64,000 nucleotides of DNA, taken from positions 62,001 through 126,000 of the forward strand of contig NZ_FXZC01000004.1 in NCBI RefSeq assembly GCF_900169275.1, given 5' to 3'. Below, piece by piece: positions 49,847 through 58,977 of this stretch; position 1 is the stretch's first letter; each line of letters starts with the position of its first letter. The DNA comes from Brevibacterium casei CIP 102111 (GTDB lineage Bacteria > Actinomycetota > Actinomycetes > Actinomycetales > Brevibacteriaceae). A model generated the notes under the pieces. It was not told where the DNA came from and searched no databases. It saw only the letters and a program-made list of their open reading frames with translations. The position numbers were made by a program, and so were the translations under genes.

Positions 49847-51880
49847 ATGACCGAGACCCTCAGCTCCTACGCGGCCGGTGCCTGGCACACCCCGAGCGAG
49901 GCCGCCGACGCGCGCGACGTCCGCGACTCGACGACCGGGGACCTCCTCCACCGCGTCTCCTCGGCCGGCATCGACTTCACCGCGGTTGCCGACTTCGCCC
50001 GTGAGGTCGGGGGCCGGGAGCTCGGGAAGCTGACGTTCCACCAGCGCGGGGTCATCCTCAAGCAGCTCGGCGCGTACCTCATGGAACGGGCGAAGGACTA
50101 CCACGAGATCTCCTTCACCACGGGCACGACGAAGCGCGACGCCTTCGTCGACATCGAAGGCGGCATCGGCACCCTCTTCACGTACTCCGGCGTCGCGAGG
50201 CGGCAGATGCCGAACTCGACCGTCCTCCTCGACGGCGGGGTCGAGCGCCTGTCGAAGAACGGCACCTTCGTCGGCCGCCACATCCTCACCTCCCGGCAGG
50301 GCCTCGCCCTGCAGATCAACGCCTTCAACTTCCCCGTGTGGGGCATGCTCGAGAAGTTCGCCCCGATGTTCGTCGCCGGCGTCCCCGTCGTCGTCAAGCC
50401 CGCCACCGACTCCGCGCACCTCACCCGCGCCGTCGTCGCCGACATGCTCGCCTCCGGACTCCTGCCCGAAGGCGCGATCCAGCTCGTCACCGGCGATATC
50501 ACCCCGCTCTTCGATCTGCTCGCCGAGCAGGACACGATCGCCTTCACCGGGTCAGCCGGCACCGCCCGCCGACTCGCGTCCCTTGACTGCGTGACCGAAC
50601 GCGGCACCCGCTTCTTCGCCGAGGCGGACTCCCTCAACTTCTCCCTCCTCGGTCCCGATGCCGCCCCCGGCACGCCCGAGTTCGACCTCTTCGTCGACGG
50701 CGTCGTCGCCGAGATGACCGTCAAGGCCGGTCAGAAGTGCACCGCGATCCGGCGCACCTTCGTTCCCGCCGAGCACGCCGAGGCCGTCGGGGAGGCCCTG
50801 ACCGCGAAGCTCGCGACCGTGACCGCTGGCGACCCGCGGGAGAAGTCGACCCGACTCGGCCCGGTCATCTCGACGAAGCAGCGTGATGACGTCCTCGACG
50901 CCGTCGATGAGATCATCGCCGGCGGTGCCCACCTCCTCACCGGCGGCCGCGAGGCCTCGGACGATCTCGCGTCCTCCCTCGGTGGGGCGTTCGTCGCCCC
51001 GACCGTCCTCCAGGCCGACGATCCGTGGGTCGACGCCGTCCACGACGTCGAGGCCTTCGGTCCCGTGACCACACTCATCACGTACTCCACCCTCGCCGAG
51101 GCGGTCGACCTCGCCGCTCGCGGGCGCGGGTCCCTCGTCGGCTCGGTCGTCACCCACGACCCGGCGTTCGCCGCGGAGTTCGTCCGCGCCGTCGCTCCCT
51201 GGCACGGGCGCATCCTCGTCCTCGACCGCGACGACGCCGACGAGTCGACGGGGCACGGCTCCCCGCTGCCCACCCTCGTCCACGGCGGTCCCGGCCGGGC
51301 CGGAGGCGGCGAGGAGATGGGCGGGCTGCGGGGCATCACACACTTCATGCAGCGCACCGCGATCCAGGCCTCTCCGGACATGCTCACCGCGATCGGCGGG
51401 GAGTGGGTCGCGGGAGCCGAGCGCCACCTCGGCGAGCATCCGTTCACGAAGTCTCTGGCCGATCTCAAGATCGGGGATGCCCTGGAGTCGGAGTGGCGCG
51501 AGGTCACCCTCGAGGACATCGCGCACTTCGCCGAGTTCACCGGCGACACGTTCTACGCCCACACCGACGAGGAGGCGGCAGCGGCGAACCCGTTCTTCCC
51601 CGGCCGCGTCGCCCACGGGTACCTCATCGTCTCCTTCGCCGCGGGACTCTTCGTCCAGCCGGATCCCGGGCCGGTGCTCGCGAACTACGGCCTCGAGGGG
51701 CTGCGCTTCGTCACGCCCGTCTCACCAGGGGACAAGCTCAAGGTGACGCTCACTGCGAAGCGCATCACCCCGCGCGAGACCGACGAGTACGGCGAGGTCC
51801 GCTGGGACGCCGAGGTCGTCAATCAGGACGGCGAACCCGTCGCGAACTACGACGTCCTCACCCTCGTCGCCAAGGAGTGA
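49847..51880 (+). CDS. paaZ: Bifunctional oxepin-CoA hydrolase/aldehyde dehydrogenase
   Basis: A 677-residue two-domain enzyme of phenylacetate degradation. The aldehyde dehydrogenase domain (residues about 1-520) has the catalytic Cys298 in GQKCTAIRR. The C-terminal MaoC-like hydratase domain has the DxxxxH pair Asp567/His572, in the same place as in E. coli PaaZ. It opens the oxepin-CoA ring and oxidises the resulting semialdehyde. GGGAGG precedes ATG 49847. It stands apart from paaABCD but shares their upstream box. Confidence 0.93.
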   Translation: MTETLSSYAAGAWHTPSEAADARDVRDSTTGDLLHRVSSAGIDFTAVADFAREVGGRELGKLTFHQRGVILKQLGAYLMERAKDYHEISFTTGTTKRDAFVDIEGGIGTLFTYSGVARRQMPNSTVLLDGGVERLSKNGTFVGRHILTSRQGLALQINAFNFPVWGMLEKFAPMFVAGVPVVVKPATDSAHLTRAVVADMLASGLLPEGAIQLVTGDITPLFDLLAEQDTIAFTGSAGTARRLASLDCVTERGTRFFAEADSLNFSLLGPDAAPGTPEFDLFVDGVVAEMTVKAGQKCTAIRRTFVPAEHAEAVGEALTAKLATVTAGDPREKSTRLGPVISTKQRDDVLDAVDEIIAGGAHLLTGGREASDDLASSLGGAFVAPTVLQADDPWVDAVHDVEAFGPVTTLITYSTLAEAVDLAARGRGSLVGSVVTHDPAFAAEFVRAVAPWHGRILVLDRDDADESTGHGSPLPTLVHGGPGRAGGGEEMGGLRGITHFMQRTAIQASPDMLTAIGGEWVAGAERHLGEHPFTKSLADLKIGDALESEWREVTLEDIAHFAEFTGDTFYAHTDEEAAAANPFFPGRVAHGYLIVSFAAGLFVQPDPGPVLANYGLEGLRFVTPVSPGDKLKVTLTAKRITPRETDEYGEVRWDAEVVNQDGEPVANYDVLTLVAKE

Positions 51881-51896
51881 GGGGGCGCTGACTCCT

Positions 51897-51959
51897 CGAG
51901 TCGAGGACGTGCGGTGTCGATTCTGCTGAGCATTATCGACACTGAGCGTCCTCGACTCG
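51897..51959. repeat. GTGTCGATT-family palindrome (copy E)
   Basis: Arms of 26 nt with four mismatches (51897-51922 and 51934-51959), related to the palindrome at 19076-19126 (GAGGACG-GC-GTGTCGATT). It lies between convergent genes, so termination is one likely role. Confidence 0.6.
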
Positions 51960-51980
51960 CTGCGTCGGTGGTCAGCCCAG

Positions 51981-53339
51981 TCAGGGGCGCGAGTCCTCCG
52001 GGGCGGGCACGGCCGGGTTCCGGATTCCCACCAGCGAGACGAGCCCGCCGGCGATGAGGAGCACGGACACGAAGACGGCGGCGCGGTAGAAGCCGCTGAG
52101 GTCGAGGGTGCCGCCGACGACCGTGCCGACGAGCGCGATGGCGATGAGCCCTGCGACGCGGGAGATCGCATTGTTCACGGCGCTGGCGATCCCGCTGCGC
52201 TCCTCCTCGATCGCGCCGAGGATCGTCGCCGTCAGCGGTGAGACGGTCGCGGCGAGCCCGAGGCCGAAGACGATCATCGCCGGCAGCACCTGCCACCAGT
52301 AGTTGAAGTCCTCCCTGACGAGGAGGAGCATGAGCGACCCGAGACCCATGAGGATCGGTCCGACGCCCATGAACAGCCGCGGGCCCCAGCTGCCGGACAG
52401 GCGCCCGGCGGTGGAGCTGAAGAGGATCATCATGATCGTCGTCGGCAGGCTCGCGAGACCCGCGGCCGTCGCGGACAGCCCCGCCTGCTCCTGCAGGTAG
52501 ATGGCGAGGACGAAGCCGTTGAGCGAGAGCGCCCCGTACATGAGCGTCGTCGTGATGTTGCCGACCCAGAAGTTCCGCGCGCGGAACAGGTCGAGCGGGA
52601 GGATCGGGTCGGTCACCCGCTTCTGCCGGAGGAGGAAGAGGACGAAGAGCACGGCCCCGCCGAGGAGGGTGATGGGGATCGCCGGATGCCCCCATCCCAG
52701 CCGCGGCTGTTCGATGAGACCGAAGACGAGTCCGCCGAGTCCGAGGATGGAGAGGACCGCGCCGAGGATGTCGATGTGCGGCTTCGTCTGCCGGGGAGGA
52801 TCGGGCACGGTGCGCAGGAGCCACAGGGTGACGGCGATGGGGACGACATTGATGAGGAACGCGAACCGCCAGCTCGCGAAGTCGACGAGGACGCCGCCGA
52901 TGAGCGGGCCGACGATCATCGCCCCCGTCGTCAGCGCCGTCCACGTGCCGATGGCCTTGGCGCGGGCGACGCCGGAGAAGTGGGCGCTGATGAGCGCGAG
53001 CGAGCTCGGGACGAGGAAGGCTCCCGCGGCTCCCTGGAGCATCCGCGCGATGATGAGGATGAGCGGGTCGGGGGCCACGGTGATGATCACCGAGGCGATG
53101 CCGAAACCGATGAGGCCGATGCGCATGACGAGGCTGCGGCCGTAGGCGTCGCTGATGGAGCCGGCGACAAGCATGATGGCACCGAGGGTGATGAAGTAGC
53201 CGTCGACGACCCACTGCTGGGTGACGAGCCCGCCGCCGAGCTCGCGGTCGATCGCGGGCAGGGCGACGTTGACGATCGTGCCGTCGAGGAACGCCACGAA
53301 GGACGCGAGGACGGCAATCCAGAGGATCTGAGAAGTCAC
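51981..53339 (-). CDS. MFS transporter (DHA2-type) beside the paa genes
   Basis: A 452-residue major facilitator with the DHA2 start ASFVAFLDGTIVNVALPAI and GSISDAYGRS, plus the ARMLQGAAGAFLVPSSLALI segment. Family members are drug or metabolite exporters with 14 helices. GTG start. It is downstream of paaI-paaK-tetR on the same strand with short gaps, so it may be part of that unit and export a pathway compound; that is inference. Confidence 0.85.
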   Translation of the reverse strand: MTSQILWIAVLASFVAFLDGTIVNVALPAIDRELGGGLVTQQWVVDGYFITLGAIMLVAGSISDAYGRSLVMRIGLIGFGIASVIITVAPDPLILIIARMLQGAAGAFLVPSSLALISAHFSGVARAKAIGTWTALTTGAMIVGPLIGGVLVDFASWRFAFLINVVPIAVTLWLLRTVPDPPRQTKPHIDILGAVLSILGLGGLVFGLIEQPRLGWGHPAIPITLLGGAVLFVLFLLRQKRVTDPILPLDLFRARNFWVGNITTTLMYGALSLNGFVLAIYLQEQAGLSATAAGLASLPTTIMMILFSSTAGRLSGSWGPRLFMGVGPILMGLGSLMLLLVREDFNYWWQVLPAMIVFGLGLAATVSPLTATILGAIEEERSGIASAVNNAISRVAGLIAIALVGTVVGGTLDLSGFYRAAVFVSVLLIAGGLVSLVGIRNPAVPAPEDSRP

Positions 53340-53428
53340 CCTGTCAGAGTACGCCGGAAACGACCGTGATCAGCACTGTCGGCGGCCCCAATCGCACGGG
53401 CGCGTGTGCGCGCTCTATTCGGCAGGTC

Positions 53429-54139
53429 CTATTCGGCGAGGCCGTTGAAGGCCATCGCGGTGACCGCCTCGGCGATGGTCTCGGGGTCGACGGGATAGCC
53501 CGGGCGGTACCACTCGGTGATCGAGTTGACCATGCCGAAGAGGAGGCGGGTGACGAGGCCCGGCGGGAAGTCGGCGCGGACGCCGCCCTCCTCGATCGCC
53601 GCGGTGACGAGCGCGCGGATCTTCATGTCGATCTGCCGCCGCTGCTCGAGCGCATCGCGTTCGACCGCGGAATTGCCGCGCACCCGCAGGAGCAGGGTGA
53701 CCGAGTGGTGGTATTCGATGAGAATGAGCACGCTCGAGTGGACGGCGTGGCGCAGGCGCTCGAGGGCGCTGAGATCCTGCCGGTGGGATTCGGACTCCAC
53801 CGCCGAGGCGAGAGCGTCGGTGCCGCGGTTGATCGCCAGCCGCAGCAGCTCCTCCTTCGACTTCACATGGTGGTAGATCGCCGACTTCGTGATCCCCAGC
53901 TCGCGGGCGACCGTGTCCATCGACGTGCCGTCGTAGCCGCGGGAGACGAAGACCTCGGTCGCCTTGTTGATGAGCGTCTCCCGGTCGTAGCCGGGACGAC
54001 CGCGGCGGGTCCGTTTCGGCTCCGACCCGACCCCCGCCTCGGCGGCGGATCCGGACCCAGCTCCCGCCTCGGCGAGGTCACCGGCGACGGACTCCGTCGC
54101 GGTCGACGGAGTCTGTGCAGGTGACGGGCTCTTGGACAT
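53429..54139 (-). CDS. TetR family regulator, candidate PaaR
   Basis: A 236-residue TetR protein. A 45-residue Ala/Gly/Ser-rich N-terminal tail precedes the HTH (YDGTSMDTVARELGITKSAI, then YHHVKSKEE). The C-terminus EWYRPGYPVDPETIAEAV is typical of regulators of acyl-CoA/aromatic degradation, including PaaR. It is encoded right after paaK. It is the best candidate to bind the boxes before paaZ, paaI and paaA and to release them with phenylacetyl-CoA. Confidence 0.78.
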   Translation of the reverse strand: MSKSPSPAQTPSTATESVAGDLAEAGAGSGSAAEAGVGSEPKRTRRGRPGYDRETLINKATEVFVSRGYDGTSMDTVARELGITKSAIYHHVKSKEELLRLAINRGTDALASAVESESHRQDLSALERLRHAVHSSVLILIEYHHSVTLLLRVRGNSAVERDALEQRRQIDMKIRALVTAAIEEGGVRADFPPGLVTRLLFGMVNSITEWYRPGYPVDPETIAEAVTAMAFNGLAE

Positions 54140-54195
54140 GGGAATCAGTCTAATCAGCGGAAGCCGGCGGTGCCGCGATCCGAGTCACAGCGGAC

Positions 54196-55494
54196 CTAGC
54201 GGATGTTCTCGCGACGGTCGATGATGCGCTTGAGCTTGCCGACCGAGCGCGGCAGGGAACCGGGGTCCTTGATGTCGACGGTCGAGGAGACGCCGAGGCG
54301 CTCCTTGATCCGGGCGGCCACGCGGCGGTCGAGGCCCTCACGTTCGACGGCGCCGACGTTCTCGCGGCATTCGACCTCGACGGTGACCTCATCCATCCGC
54401 CCGGGACGGGTGAGGACGAGCTGGAAGTGGGGGCTCAAGTGCTCGAACTCGAAGAGGACGGATTCGACGTTGGCGGGGTAGACGTTGACGCCGCGGATGA
54501 TGATGAGGTCGTCGGAGCGGCCGGTGATGCGCGAGATGCGGCGGAAGTTCGGGTGCGCGGTGCCGGGCAGGAGGCTCGCGAGGTCGTGGGTGCGGTAGCG
54601 GATGATCGGCAGCGCCTCCTTCGTCAGCGAGGTGAAGACGAGTTCGCCCTCCTCGCCGTCGGGGAGGACTTCACCGGTGAAGGGGTCGACGATCTCGGGG
54701 TAGAAGTGGTCCTCCCAGATCGTCGGGCCGTCCTTGGTCTCGGCGGATTCGCACGCGACGCCGGGGCCCATGACCTCGGAGAGGCCGTAGATGTCGACGG
54801 CGTCGATCGCGAAGGACCGCTCGATCTCCCGGCGCATCTCGTCCGTCCACGGTTCGGCGCCGCAGATGGCGACCTTGAGGCTCGTCGAGGTCGGGTCGAT
54901 GCCCTGCTTGTGGAACTCGTCGAGGATCGTGAGCAGGTAGGTCGGGGTGGCCGTGATGATGTCGGGCTTGAAGTCCTGGATGAGCTGGACCTGGCGCTCT
55001 GTCTGGCCGCCGGAGATCGGGACGACGGTGAAGCCGTGGCGTTCCGCGCCGTGGACGCCGAGGCCTCCGGTGAACAAGCCGTAGCCGTAGGCGTTGTGGA
55101 GCATCTGTCCCGGCCTGCCGCCGGCGCCGAGGATCGAGCGCTTGATGAGTCGGCTCCACACGTCGAGGTCGTTCTGCGTGTACCCGACGACGGTGGGCAG
55201 GCCGGTGGTGCCGGAGGAGGCGTGGATGCGCGCGACGTCCTCACGCGGGACGGCGAAGAGTCCGAACGGGTAGTTGTCCCGCAGGTCCTGCTTGTTCGTG
55301 AACGGCAGCTTCGCGATGTCGTCGAGGCTGGTGATGTCGGCGGGGGTGATGCCGAGGTCGTCGAAGGCCTTCCGGTAGTGCGGCACCTTCTCGTACACGG
55401 CGGCCACCGTGGTCTTGAGGTTGGCGAGCTGATCGGCGCGCAGCTCGTCGAGGCTCATCGTCGGACCGGCGTCGCTGTCGGTCGTGGTCATCAT
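54196..55494 (-). CDS. paaK: Phenylacetate-CoA ligase
   Basis: A 432-residue AMP-forming ligase with the phosphate loop ASSGTTGLPTVVGYT and the C-terminal RSDDLIIIRGVNVYP. It activates phenylacetate to phenylacetyl-CoA, the first step of the pathway. Two ATGs (55494, 55491) are adjacent; AAGGAG spacing fits the second slightly better. It follows paaI after 101 nt and precedes the TetR gene by 56 nt. Confidence 0.93.
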   Translation of the reverse strand: MMTTTDSDAGPTMSLDELRADQLANLKTTVAAVYEKVPHYRKAFDDLGITPADITSLDDIAKLPFTNKQDLRDNYPFGLFAVPREDVARIHASSGTTGLPTVVGYTQNDLDVWSRLIKRSILGAGGRPGQMLHNAYGYGLFTGGLGVHGAERHGFTVVPISGGQTERQVQLIQDFKPDIITATPTYLLTILDEFHKQGIDPTSTSLKVAICGAEPWTDEMRREIERSFAIDAVDIYGLSEVMGPGVACESAETKDGPTIWEDHFYPEIVDPFTGEVLPDGEEGELVFTSLTKEALPIIRYRTHDLASLLPGTAHPNFRRISRITGRSDDLIIIRGVNVYPANVESVLFEFEHLSPHFQLVLTRPGRMDEVTVEVECRENVGAVEREGLDRRVAARIKERLGVSSTVDIKDPGSLPRSVGKLKRIIDRRENIR

Positions 55495-55595
55495 CGTCTC
55501 CTTGGGAATCCGTGCAGGTGAGGTGTCGAGTCAGGAAGCGCCGAGGTGGGGGCGCGACGCGGGAGACGCCGGGTGAGCGTGGTCCGCGGTGAGGG

Positions 55596-56126
55596 TCAGG
55601 AGGTGGCCGGCTTCGGTGCCGGAAGGGTGCGGGAGCGTCCGCGGTAGACCGCGACGATCTCATCGCCGCGCTTGACCTCGACGTCGTAGATGCCCGCGCG
55701 GCCCTGCTTGACGATCTCGCGGCCGTGGGCGACGAGTTCGTCGCCGACGCGGGTCGGCTTGAGGAAGGTGATGTCCCCGCCCGAGGCGACGGTGACCGAA
55801 CCGGGGTAGTTGCAGGCCATCGCGAACGTCGTGTCGGCGAAGAGGAAGATGTAGCCGCCGTGGGTGATCTCGTGGCCGTTGGCCATGATGTCGGTGATCG
55901 TCATCGAGCACTGCGCCCAGCCGGGGCCGTGATCGTCGAGGGTGATGCCGAGGTGCTGGGAGGCGCGGTCGTTCGCGTACATCGCGGCCGCGCCGGTATG
56001 TGCTTCGTTCCCGATGCCGGGGGCGACGGAGGCAGAGGAGGGAGTCGCCGTGGGATCGGCATGGGTGTTTTGTGAGGGAGCCGCGCCGGAACTGGTGTCC
56101 GTCGTCGTTGTGGTCGTCTCTCCCAT
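55596..56126 (-). CDS. paaI: Hotdog-fold thioesterase PaaI
   Basis: A 176-residue protein. The hotdog domain (about residues 55-170) has MANGHEITHGGYIFLFADT, matching PaaI, which removes dead-end acyl-CoA from the pathway. A 45-residue Thr/Ser/Ala-rich N-terminal extension is unusual. ATG 56126 has GAGGAGG upstream. The PaaR-type box 56198-56219 lies about 75 nt upstream. Confidence 0.87.
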   Translation of the reverse strand: MGETTTTTTDTSSGAAPSQNTHADPTATPSSASVAPGIGNEAHTGAAAMYANDRASQHLGITLDDHGPGWAQCSMTITDIMANGHEITHGGYIFLFADTTFAMACNYPGSVTVASGGDITFLKPTRVGDELVAHGREIVKQGRAGIYDVEVKRGDEIVAVYRGRSRTLPAPKPATS

Positions 56127-56197
56127 GTCAGGTTCCTCCTCGCACCGATGCGATGCACTGCCTCCGTCGCCCGATCCGACGTGCGACACGGGATCGG

Positions 56198-56219
56198 AAT
56201 AAACGACCATCTGGTCAAT
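56198..56219. promoter_or_regulatory. PaaR-type box upstream of paaI
   Basis: AATAAACG-N6-TGGTCAAT, with the right half matching CGGTNAGT at six of seven fixed positions less one, and a weaker left half. Located in the promoter region of paaI-paaK. Confidence 0.45.
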
Positions 56220-56300
56220 AAATATCGTTGTGATCGGCGTCTCTGTCAAGTCGGAGGGCCGGGAAGGTGTTCTTCCGTGGTCCGGCCATGGGCTGTTCGA

Positions 56301-58961
56301 TCACGGGGTCGGGACGGTCGGAGTCTCGGCGATCGCAGTCGGGACAGCTGGGATTGGAGCGCCAAGGTAGCGGGTCGGCTGGGCCTGCGGGCTCGGATGG
56401 AGGCGGATGCCATCCTTGGGTGAGACCACCTTGAGCGAGCGGACGATCGCCTTGTACGTGCGTTCGCAGTTGCCGGACTTCGGCAGTGTGAACGTTGCTG
56501 TACGGCGACGCGCGTATTCCTCGAGCCGAGGATCGTCGCCGGAGACGAGCGACTCGACCGCTTCGGCGGCCTCTTCGACGGTGGCCGCCACCGGGCCGAA
56601 TCCGTCATCCTCGAACGAGAAGTAACCGGGTTTGGCGATGTGCCCGCCTCCATAGATGGAGTCGGCGTCGAACTGGAAATACATCACGGGGCGGTCGATG
56701 TAGGCGGCATCGAAGGCTACTGATGACAGGTCGGTGACGACTGCGGCCGCTTCGACGAGTACAGTCTGGAAATCATGCGTCGAATGGCGCACGAGTTCGA
56801 TGTCGTCGGGCAGATCGTCCGGTCCGATGTACGCTTCGAAACCCGGATGCGGCATGAAGCGGATACGCAGACCCTGCTTACTCGCAGCTTCGTGCAGGCG
56901 GACTGACTTCAGCAGACCAGACCAATTGCGCCACCACTCGGATCGCCGGAACAGCTCAGCTCGCTCGACCGGATCGTCAACCTTGGCCAACGCAGTGCCC
57001 AGATCCTTGCGCCACGTGGGCATGACGGTGATGGTCGAAGAGCGGGACGATGTCATCGCGGAGTCGAGTTCGGACAGCCGGTCGTATCGCGGCATACCCG
57101 ACATCACTGTTTCCTTCGTGCTCAGGATGTACGGGCTTCCGTCGCCGACGATCGAACGGTGCTCGGGTTCGGTGCTCGTGACCACCATGCGCGGACGCTT
57201 CGTATTCAGCCACGCCGAGATGTCATTCATCGTGACGCCGTGCTGAAGGAAGATGTGGTCCCAAACGGGGCGGCGCCCGTCGCTGAGCGCAAATGGATTG
57301 ATCACGTCCACATCGATGTGCGAGGAGACGATCAGATCCGCATTGAGGCACAGTGCTTTCCACGTGCGGGAGCCGTGCGCAACGAGTCGATCCACGCCCT
57401 CGGCCTTGAGCCGCTTCCAATCGGCCGAACCCTCCTCGAGCACGAACCAGGAGTTTCGATCAGGGTGGTGTCTGCGGACGTATTTGAAAAGGTGCTCTGC
57501 GTTATCGCCCGCCTGTGCCTGTCGGTCCATGAACACCCACGCATTCGCGAACTTCCGCCGGTAATGCGGTGAAACCGTCATGGCTGCAATTGCGCGATCG
57601 CCCATGTTCAGCCGAGGCCGTCTGCGCTGGATCGCTTTCACCGAAGTCTGCTCGGCCAGGGCTGCGGAGCGCGACGGGCGCAGGACGAATCTCTTCGGTC
57701 GAGGTGGCGTCGTCTCGATGGGGGCTTCGATGCCGTCGAGACTCACGGTGATCGTTCCGCGTGCGCTCACCCAGAGGATGCGTTCGTAGATCAGCGGTCG
57801 CCCGAGGTACCTGATCGCCCTGGTCTTCGCGTACATGGGCTCAGCATCGAGACCGCGGAACTTCACCTGCTCTTTCGGCTGTGCACCTGTGAAGTGATAG
57901 CGGAGTTTGACGAGCTTCTTCTTTGCGTCGTACTCCTCGGCTTGGATGCAGTCCCACGTCCAATCACGTTGTGAGAATCCATGAAGCATGACCTCACGCT
58001 GCGTGAGTGAGACTTTGATGAGATCGAACGCCTCGATGGCCTGAGGATCGAGGAGCGAACGGATCTCCGCCATGAGTTCGCAGAATTCGTCCGCTACCGC
58101 GGAGGGCAGATGACCGCTCTTCGGTGAAAGCGACTCCTCTGCGCGCAGGACCCAGAACAGGTCGTAGAGGACTGCGTACTGCAGCCAGCGAGGAATCACG
58201 TTGTCGCTCATCGGACGCTGCAGCAGATCGAGAAGCCCATAGCGGAGGACGTCGGTGTACCGACGCTCGTCGATCCCGCTCGTCTGCAGAGTCGAACTGC
58301 CGTCGGCACGCCGCCGGTAGAGATAGCGGGCATCGTCGTCGAAGATGATCGTGGGATCCTCGCTCACGAGGAGGTAGCTCTGAACGAAGTGAGCGTCTTC
58401 GAAGACGGGCCTGATGCGAGGGTCGAAGCGAATCCCGAACTCTTCCACCCGATCTCTGCGGAAGAAGGCGGACGAGGCGTGAAGGTGGATGTTCCGCGGA
58501 AACCTGTTGAGGTCGACCACCTGAGTTCCGCCCTTGAAGCGGAACCGGAGGGGATGTGAGTCGCTGATCTCACCCTTCGCCTCCCAGAAGTCGACGAGAT
58601 GGGCGGCAAGCAGGGACGCATGGTCGGCGGACCGGAGGTTCGCGTCGACCGATGTCAGGTAGTCACGATCGAGGATATCGTCCGGATCGGGGAAGCTCAC
58701 CCAAGCGCCGCAAGCGTGGTCGAGGCCGGCGTTGCGCGCTGCGGACTGACCCGCATTCTTCTGATCGACGACGACCACGGAGTAGTCGGTCGTCGCTGAC
58801 CACTCCGCGATGACGTCGGCCGAAGAGTCCGTCGCGCCGTCGTTGACGAGAACGATCTCGACGTCGGAATGGTCGAAAGTCTGGTCATCGAGGGATCGGA
58901 GGAAGTCCGGCAGGTATCGTCCCACGTTGTAGACGGCGGAGATCAGGCTGAAGCGCGTCAT
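56301..58961 (-). CDS. Bifunctional GT2 glycosyltransferase / TagF-like glycerophosphotransferase
   Basis: An 886-residue enzyme. Residues 1 to about 230 form a GT-A family 2 glycosyltransferase (FSLISAVYNVGRYL, VLVNDGATDSS, SFPDPDDILD). The middle is a linker of unknown fold. Residues about 460-830 resemble CDP-glycerol glycerophosphotransferases (RFMPHPGFEAYIG, TDLSSVAFDAAYIDRPVMYF). Such fusions polymerise teichoic-acid-like wall polymers. The C-terminal 50 residues are Pro-rich. It is followed upstream by a Stealth gene with a 16-nt gap. Base composition is lower in GC than neighbouring paa genes, suggesting transfer. Confidence 0.85.
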   Translation of the reverse strand: MTRFSLISAVYNVGRYLPDFLRSLDDQTFDHSDVEIVLVNDGATDSSADVIAEWSATTDYSVVVVDQKNAGQSAARNAGLDHACGAWVSFPDPDDILDRDYLTSVDANLRSADHASLLAAHLVDFWEAKGEISDSHPLRFRFKGGTQVVDLNRFPRNIHLHASSAFFRRDRVEEFGIRFDPRIRPVFEDAHFVQSYLLVSEDPTIIFDDDARYLYRRRADGSSTLQTSGIDERRYTDVLRYGLLDLLQRPMSDNVIPRWLQYAVLYDLFWVLRAEESLSPKSGHLPSAVADEFCELMAEIRSLLDPQAIEAFDLIKVSLTQREVMLHGFSQRDWTWDCIQAEEYDAKKKLVKLRYHFTGAQPKEQVKFRGLDAEPMYAKTRAIRYLGRPLIYERILWVSARGTITVSLDGIEAPIETTPPRPKRFVLRPSRSAALAEQTSVKAIQRRRPRLNMGDRAIAAMTVSPHYRRKFANAWVFMDRQAQAGDNAEHLFKYVRRHHPDRNSWFVLEEGSADWKRLKAEGVDRLVAHGSRTWKALCLNADLIVSSHIDVDVINPFALSDGRRPVWDHIFLQHGVTMNDISAWLNTKRPRMVVTSTEPEHRSIVGDGSPYILSTKETVMSGMPRYDRLSELDSAMTSSRSSTITVMPTWRKDLGTALAKVDDPVERAELFRRSEWWRNWSGLLKSVRLHEAASKQGLRIRFMPHPGFEAYIGPDDLPDDIELVRHSTHDFQTVLVEAAAVVTDLSSVAFDAAYIDRPVMYFQFDADSIYGGGHIAKPGYFSFEDDGFGPVAATVEEAAEAVESLVSGDDPRLEEYARRRTATFTLPKSGNCERTYKAIVRSLKVVSPKDGIRLHPSPQAQPTRYLGAPIPAVPTAIAETPTVPTP

Positions 58962-58977
58962 CGGAGGCTTGCGTCCT

